The position numbers were made by a program, and so were the translations under genes. From Acidobacteriota bacterium (GTDB lineage: Bacteria > Acidobacteriota > Terriglobia > Terriglobales > Acidobacteriaceae): a stretch of DNA of 27,016 nucleotides. The stretch covers positions 1-27,016 of the forward strand of contig JAKAAZ010000014.1 in the NCBI GenBank assembly GCA_021802085.1. Direction: 5' to 3'. Below, one piece after another: positions 23,118-27,016 of the stretch (its first letter is position 1; each line of letters starts with the position of its first letter). Below the pieces are notes generated by a model. The model had not been told where the DNA came from, did no database searches, and saw only the letters and a list, made by a program, of their open reading frames with translations.

Positions 23118-23616
23118 GAGCAGCCCCTTCCTTGCCGTACACTTCAAGAATCCGCTGAATGGTGCTGGTCGTCGATCGGCCTTCCACCATGTCCGCCAAA
23201 ACCACCGTGCCGCCATTGGTTTCGACCACTTCGCGGCCGCTGACATAGTGGGCCCAGTCGCGGCCCTTCACCAGCACCTGCGGCAGAATCTTCGCAATGA
23301 TGTCCTTGGGTTCGTCATCGCCAAACAGCACCACAAAATCCACCGCCCGCAACGATCCCAGCACAAAGGCGCGATCCTGCTCCGAGTTGATGGGCCGGTC
23401 CGGGCCTTTATTCGCGCGCACCGACGCATCCGTATTCACTCCCACCACCAGCGCGTCTCCCTGGTTGCGGGCAAACGTGAGATACGTGACATGGCCGCGG
23501 TGCAGGATGTCGAAACATCCATTCGTGAAAACCAGTTTCTTGCCTTGCGCCACCAGCTTGTCACGCTCCGCGCGCGCTTCTTCCACCGTCACAATCTTCG
23601 GGTTATCAACCTGCAT
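23110..23616 (-). CDS. rfaE2: D-glycero-beta-D-manno-heptose 1-phosphate adenylyltransferase
   Basis: A 168-residue cytidylyltransferase-fold enzyme equal to the C-terminal domain of HldE, joining ATP and heptose-1-phosphate into ADP-heptose. LVFTNGCFDILHRGHVTYL contains the nucleotide-binding HxGH, here HRGH; VLVKGRDW and the ending EGRSTTSTIQRI supply the K and S/T-rich loops. AAGGAGG stands ahead of the ATG at 23616. The kinase half of HldE is a separate upstream gene (44 bp gap), so HldE is split here. Confidence 0.95.
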   Translation of the reverse strand: MQVDNPKIVTVEEARAERDKLVAQGKKLVFTNGCFDILHRGHVTYLTFARNQGDALVVGVNTDASVRANKGPDRPINSEQDRAFVLGSLRAVDFVVLFGDDEPKDIIAKILPQVLVKGRDWAHYVSGREVVETNGGTVVLADMVEGRSTTSTIQRILEVYGKEGAARE

Positions 23617-23660
23617 CCATCCTCCTTTTTCAGGAAACTTCCCTGCGTTAGAAAATCCAA

Positions 23661-25568
23661 CTATGCCAGTCGCATCGCCTCCAGCAACGCCGGCAGCTGG
23701 CTGAAATCCGGTACGATCAGCTTCGCTCCCGCCCGCACCAGCCGTGCCCGCTTGGCCATGTTCCATCCAAACCTCCGCACCTCATCGCTTGCGATGCCAA
23801 TGGAGAATCCTCCGCACTTCCTCGTCTCTCTCATCTCCACCGGACCGTCGCCAAAGGTCGCAAACTGGTGGCCAGCCAAGCCGTGCTCCTGGATGATCCT
23901 ATCCAGCACTACCTTCTTCGCTTCCACATTGATGTCGCCGACGGCGCCGAAAATCCTGCCTTCAAACAGGTCGGCATACCCCATCGCAGTGGCCTCGGCA
24001 ATGACATCGGCAACATCGGTACCGCTCGCCAAATACAGTTTGATTCCCCGCCGATGAAGTTCCTGCAACAGCAACATGGCGTTCTTCATCTGGAAATCCG
24101 CCGGGTCCAGTTCCCCCGACTCGAGCTTCTCCATGCGCCTGCCGATCATCTTAAGAAGGTCTCGATTGAAGATGTGTTTATAACCATGCTCGTCCAAAAT
24201 CTGGCTGCGCTCGACAAAACCGGATTGCCTCACCAGCTCGGCTAATCCCTTCATCTGTACCAGTGTCTGAATCCCGGTAGTGCGGTCAATGAAGCTGCGA
24301 ACTTCCTTTGTGACCCTGGAGAACAGTGCTGTATCGGCGGTCTCATAGCGAGGGCCCAGCACGGCCTGCACCATCATGGGCTCCATGATCTTCTCCCATC
24401 CTTCGCGCAGCGTAGAGAGCGTCCCATCATGGTCAAAAATGCAATGCTCAATCTGAAGATCGGTGGGCAGGTCGCCGATGACCTCGATCTCCGTTCCCGC
24501 GATATATCGCGCCAGACGAGGCGACTCCGCCAACTCCGGCTCATAGATGTAATCCGGCTCCGGACCCACGGCAAAAATCTCCGCCGGTGTAGCCGTGCCG
24601 GTTGTCTGCAACTTGCGCACGGTGATCGAAGCCGCGATGTTGGCCAGTCGGGCTGCAGTCGAAGCATCCTGTCCGCTGCCCAGTACGGCAGCGATCACGG
24701 CAACAACCGTATCGCCCGCGCCGACCGGGTCCGTCTTCTCGATGATCTGAATTCCGGGAATCTCATCGACCCGTTCGCCGTCGGCCACCAGAATGCCGTG
24801 CTCGCCGCGTGTCAAAAAGGCAGCTTTGCCTGTCTTGTGGGCAATGCGTCTAGCAAACTCCTTCGCCTTCTCTGTGGAGACAGAATCCTCAATAGGCTCG
24901 GAGAGGAACCGGGCCGCCTCCTGGCTATTCAACTTCAGCACCGCTCCGCGATAAAGATCTGGGCGATGTCGCGCATCCACCACAAAATGCGTCTCCGAGT
25001 GCTTCGCAATCACCTGATTGATCCGCTCGATCACCGTAAGGCTGCTCACGCCGCGGGGAATCTGCTGATTTAAAACTACAACCTCATTTTCCGCTGCAGC
25101 CTGCGTCAGAGCCAAGATCAGCCCATCAATAGTCTTCTCCGTCAGGACATTGAAGGCGCCGAAATCGATCCGGCTTTCTTCTTCATCTTCACGGCATGGT
25201 TTGGCATAGACCATGGTCTGCCAATGCTCATCGATCACCATCTTGCCGCGAATCTCGGCACCGCGCTCCTCAAGCAGGCGCAGCATTTCCAACCCAAAAA
25301 GGTCTCTCCCCACCACGCCGATGGCCTGCACCCTCCCTACCCCCAGGTCGATGAGGTTGGCCACGACATTCCCCGCGCCGCCCAGTGAGTAGCGCTGGCT
25401 CCGGACTCGCCTCACCGGCAATCCCGTTTCCACCGAATATTCCGCCTCACCTGTATCCAGCTGCCAGTAGCTGTCCAGGCAAAAATCCCCCAACACCGCC
25501 GCCCGCAGACTCCGCAACGGAGCCAGCGCACCCTCCAGCCATGATTGTTCCTGAGAAACAGATACCAT
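23661..25568 (-). CDS. rfaE1: Heptose-7-phosphate kinase fused to a HAD phosphatase domain
   Basis: A 635-residue two-domain protein. The first about 335 residues are a PfkB kinase like the N-terminal half of HldE: VLGDFCLDSYW near 25, SLGGAGNVVANLIDLG near 61-76 and DPVGAGDT with catalytic Asp near 286. From about 370 to the end is a HAD hydrolase with an inserted helical cap: CIFDHDGT (nucleophile near Asp379), a Ser/Thr loop LASGTD, a Lys-bearing segment and TFGDGPVEM (motif IV). Position in the cluster suggests that it makes heptose-1,7-bisphosphate and then removes the 7-phosphate, replacing GmhB, which is absent here. The HAD part is not GmhB-like (no zinc loop, longer cap), so this is inference. 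ATG 25568 is preferred; TTG at 25589 is in frame. Confidence 0.88.
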   Translation of the reverse strand: MVSVSQEQSWLEGALAPLRSLRAAVLGDFCLDSYWQLDTGEAEYSVETGLPVRRVRSQRYSLGGAGNVVANLIDLGVGRVQAIGVVGRDLFGLEMLRLLEERGAEIRGKMVIDEHWQTMVYAKPCREDEEESRIDFGAFNVLTEKTIDGLILALTQAAAENEVVVLNQQIPRGVSSLTVIERINQVIAKHSETHFVVDARHRPDLYRGAVLKLNSQEAARFLSEPIEDSVSTEKAKEFARRIAHKTGKAAFLTRGEHGILVADGERVDEIPGIQIIEKTDPVGAGDTVVAVIAAVLGSGQDASTAARLANIAASITVRKLQTTGTATPAEIFAVGPEPDYIYEPELAESPRLARYIAGTEIEVIGDLPTDLQIEHCIFDHDGTLSTLREGWEKIMEPMMVQAVLGPRYETADTALFSRVTKEVRSFIDRTTGIQTLVQMKGLAELVRQSGFVERSQILDEHGYKHIFNRDLLKMIGRRMEKLESGELDPADFQMKNAMLLLQELHRRGIKLYLASGTDVADVIAEATAMGYADLFEGRIFGAVGDINVEAKKVVLDRIIQEHGLAGHQFATFGDGPVEMRETRKCGGFSIGIASDEVRRFGWNMAKRARLVRAGAKLIVPDFSQLPALLEAMRLA

Positions 25569-25671
25569 TGCATCACTTTCAATAAACAAGATTTATAGAA
25601 TCAATGATCGCAGCGACTTCAGCGACCATCGTCTCTACTTCATAACTATAAATATAATCTGGCTGGTAAAT

Positions 25672-25683
25672 TTCACGCGTGAA
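25672..25683. promoter_or_regulatory. Perfect 12-bp palindrome upstream of the heptose operon
   Basis: TTCACGCGTGAA is self-complementary and lies about 105 bp upstream of the kinase-HAD start, in the only sizeable gap before that operon. An A/T-rich stretch (25640-25660) suited to a promoter lies between it and the gene. It may be a repressor or activator site; the regulator is unknown. Confidence 0.35.
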
Positions 25684-25761
25684 CCCTCAGATGACGGGAT
25701 CGCGAGGATTCCGATACGAAACAATGCAAATGCCCCATGGCGCACTACATAACGTGTCGGC

Positions 25762-26703
25762 TCATCGCATTGCTTTGGAATCTCCAAGAAAGCCGTACGC
25801 CTGCAGGTGCTGTTCTATAATTTGCGCTTCCTTGGCGGAGGCTTGTTGATAGGGACCTGCGAGTAGATCGCTGCAGATATTCATGCGGGACAAAGCAAAT
25901 TTCAATCTACGTATATAGCCCGAGTCGGCTTCTCCGGGCTGAAAAATGGGCAAACCCAGGTCCACCATCTCTGCCTGAATTTTTTCCATCTCTTGGTATG
26001 AACCTTCTAAGAATGCCTGATATAGAAGCACAGGTAACTCGGGGAATATATTCGCTCCACCTGGAACTCCGCCATGGGCGCCGCACATCAATGCCTCCGA
26101 TAGCAGATGCTCGGGGCCAACTAGCACCGAAAATTCCCGTTTGTCCCTTACTAAGTCGAGAACTTCCTTAAGATAGGATATCTCTCCCGAACTATCCTTA
26201 ATACCAAAGACGTTGGGTATGTTTGAAGCCAATTGAACGGTGTGCGGATCAAAGTTCACTTTTGTAAGTGCTGGCTGATTATAGAGGTATACCGGAAGAG
26301 CGGATTCGCGAGCCCAGCCTTCTATCAGCCGCAAGAGATCCGTTTGACTAACCGAGAAATAGTAGGGCGGCGCGGCTACCACTGCGGAAGCTCCAGAATA
26401 CGCGGCATGTTCGGCAAGCCGTAGCGACTCAATATAGGCTGTATCGGTGATACCAACAAGTACCGGAACCCGATTTCCTACTTGCTTGCAAACACGCTCA
26501 ATCAGCTCGCGGCGAACTGCATAGCTCAATGCCGGGCCTTCTCCTGTTGTACCCAGAAGAAATAAAGCATGGACGCCGCCGGCAAGTATGTGCTCGATGA
26601 TGGTTTCCAGTCCTTTGTGGTCGAGGGCCGTGAGCGATGCCAACGGCGTTATCACCGGGGGAATAATACCCCTCAAGGGGCGAAGTCGGCTGTCGGAATC
26701 CAT
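25762..26703 (-). CDS. Dihydrodipicolinate synthase / N-acetylneuraminate lyase family aldolase
   Basis: A 313-residue class I aldolase of the DapA/NanA family, a TIM barrel that forms a Schiff base with pyruvate or a related keto acid. GTTGEG (51-56) binds the carboxylate, YLYNQP contains Tyr141, and Lys169 in GIKDSSGE is the Schiff-base lysine. GAHGGVPGGANIFPEL is the later conserved loop. AAGGAGC stands 6 bases before the ATG. It diverges from a gene at 27006 and is not near lysine genes, so a catabolic sugar-acid or sialic-acid-type aldolase is likelier than lysine biosynthesis. Base composition looks more A/T-rich than the neighbouring heptose genes. Confidence 0.88.
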   Translation of the reverse strand: MDSDSRLRPLRGIIPPVITPLASLTALDHKGLETIIEHILAGGVHALFLLGTTGEGPALSYAVRRELIERVCKQVGNRVPVLVGITDTAYIESLRLAEHAAYSGASAVVAAPPYYFSVSQTDLLRLIEGWARESALPVYLYNQPALTKVNFDPHTVQLASNIPNVFGIKDSSGEISYLKEVLDLVRDKREFSVLVGPEHLLSEALMCGAHGGVPGGANIFPELPVLLYQAFLEGSYQEMEKIQAEMVDLGLPIFQPGEADSGYIRRLKFALSRMNICSDLLAGPYQQASAKEAQIIEQHLQAYGFLGDSKAMR

Positions 26704-26716
26704 GCTTTTGCTCCTT

Positions 26717-26738
26717 AAACTAACTACAAACTAACTAC
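26717..26738. repeat. Two tandem copies of an 11-bp repeat
   Basis: AAACTAACTAC occurs twice without a gap (26717-26727 and 26728-26738), immediately upstream of the aldolase Shine-Dalgarno, so it would be in the 5' UTR of that gene. It could be a slippage-prone repeat or a paired binding site. Confidence 0.6.
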
Positions 26739-26975
26739 GCAATTCTTGAGCCATTCTAGTTTTTTGAAAGCTTCCACTTAGCAGCTATCATGCTTCATGA
26801 ATGTGATTCTGAAAGATCACGAGGCCATCGGATCCGCGAGTTCAACATACTGAAATATATAATTTTCAATAAGGCTATGCTCTCCGTGTTGCCGTTGTCA
26901 ACATGGCATATTCACAAGGGCGCACGTCAGCAGAGTGGCGCGTAGAAGAATGAGCGGGATTTATGCTTATTCCTA

Positions 26976-26990
26976 CCGTATGATATACGG
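26976..26990. promoter_or_regulatory. Operator-like palindrome before the right-end gene
   Basis: CCGTAT-GAT-ATACGG is a perfect 6-bp inverted repeat with a 3-nt centre, directly abutting the AGGAGG ribosome binding site (26992-26997) of the gene at 27006. Its GTAT-N3-ATAC core resembles sites used by GntR/FCD-type regulators of sugar-acid genes. Binding here would block transcription or translation initiation. Inference only. Confidence 0.4.
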
Positions 26991-27005
26991 CAGGAGGATT
27001 CGAGT

Positions 27006-27016
27006 ATGGACATTCC
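27006..27016 (+). CDS. Start of a plus-strand gene cut by the window edge
   Basis: ATG at 27006 follows a consensus AGGAGG by 8 bases; only three codons (M-D-I) and two bases are visible. The strong ribosome binding site and the divergent arrangement make a real gene likely. Product unknown; it may belong to the same catabolic or regulatory unit as the aldolase. Confidence 0.5.

Larger units (their letters stand above)
26704..27005. promoter_or_regulatory. Divergent intergenic control region
   Basis: About 300 bp, A/T-rich for the window, between the aldolase (-) and the gene starting at 27006 (+). It contains a tandem 11-bp repeat near the aldolase start, an imperfect A/T palindrome around GAAATATATAATTTTC (near 26852-26867), a minus-strand TTGACA (26902-26897) without a convincing -10 partner, and an operator-like palindrome near the plus-strand gene. 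No coding region is evident. Confidence 0.5.

Noticed and set aside
22987..24057. 356-codon plus-strand frame opposite the heptose genes
   Set aside because: It crosses three well-supported minus-strand genes and has no recognisable domain.

Overview
The window looks like a chromosomal segment of a Gram-negative, plant-polymer-degrading bacterium, most plausibly an acidobacterium. The support is a complete ADP-heptose (LPS core) pathway, phosphatidylethanolamine synthesis, a Tat-exported GH28 enzyme beside a CE15 glucuronyl esterase, methylmalonyl-CoA accessory genes, and fairly GC-rich coding sequence. No rRNA or other phylogenetic marker is present, so the assignment is inference. Almost all genes are on the minus strand; I see no tRNA, rRNA, CRISPR array, insertion sequence or prophage.

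Layout. (i) 1-2800: a PfkB sugar kinase (-) diverges from an AgaS-like double-SIS isomerase (+), probably an amino-sugar catabolic pair, closed by a strong two-way terminator. (ii) 2825-4717: a stand-alone protein with a domain resembling G1 glutamic peptidases and a six-fold repeat that should form a six-bladed propeller. (iii) 5159-8950 (-): a sulfite/nitrite reductase operon (small unknown ORF, siroheme reductase, precorrin-2 dehydrogenase/ferrochelatase, SUMT). Its leader starts at a good promoter and encodes, almost without a 5' UTR, a 28-residue peptide containing CCMCCMC, followed by an intrinsic terminator. This looks like a cysteine/methionine-sensing transcription attenuator and is the most interesting element here. 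(iv) 9018-13274 (-): GH28, CE15 and a catalytically degenerate USG-1/aspartate-semialdehyde dehydrogenase-like protein. (v) 13327-18267 (-): pssA, psd, a DUF465 protein, rimI, tsaB, methylmalonyl-CoA epimerase and meaB.

(vi) 18500-20125 (+): a DHA2-family drug exporter. (vii) 20186-25568 (-): an FHS-type sugar transporter and the heptose cluster gmhA, rfaD, rfaE2 and a kinase-HAD fusion. The fusion would supply the kinase and perhaps the phosphatase step, so all five ADP-heptose reactions could be encoded in four genes. (viii) 25762-27016: a DapA/NanA-type aldolase (-) diverging from a gene that begins at 27006 (+), with a candidate operator palindrome between them.
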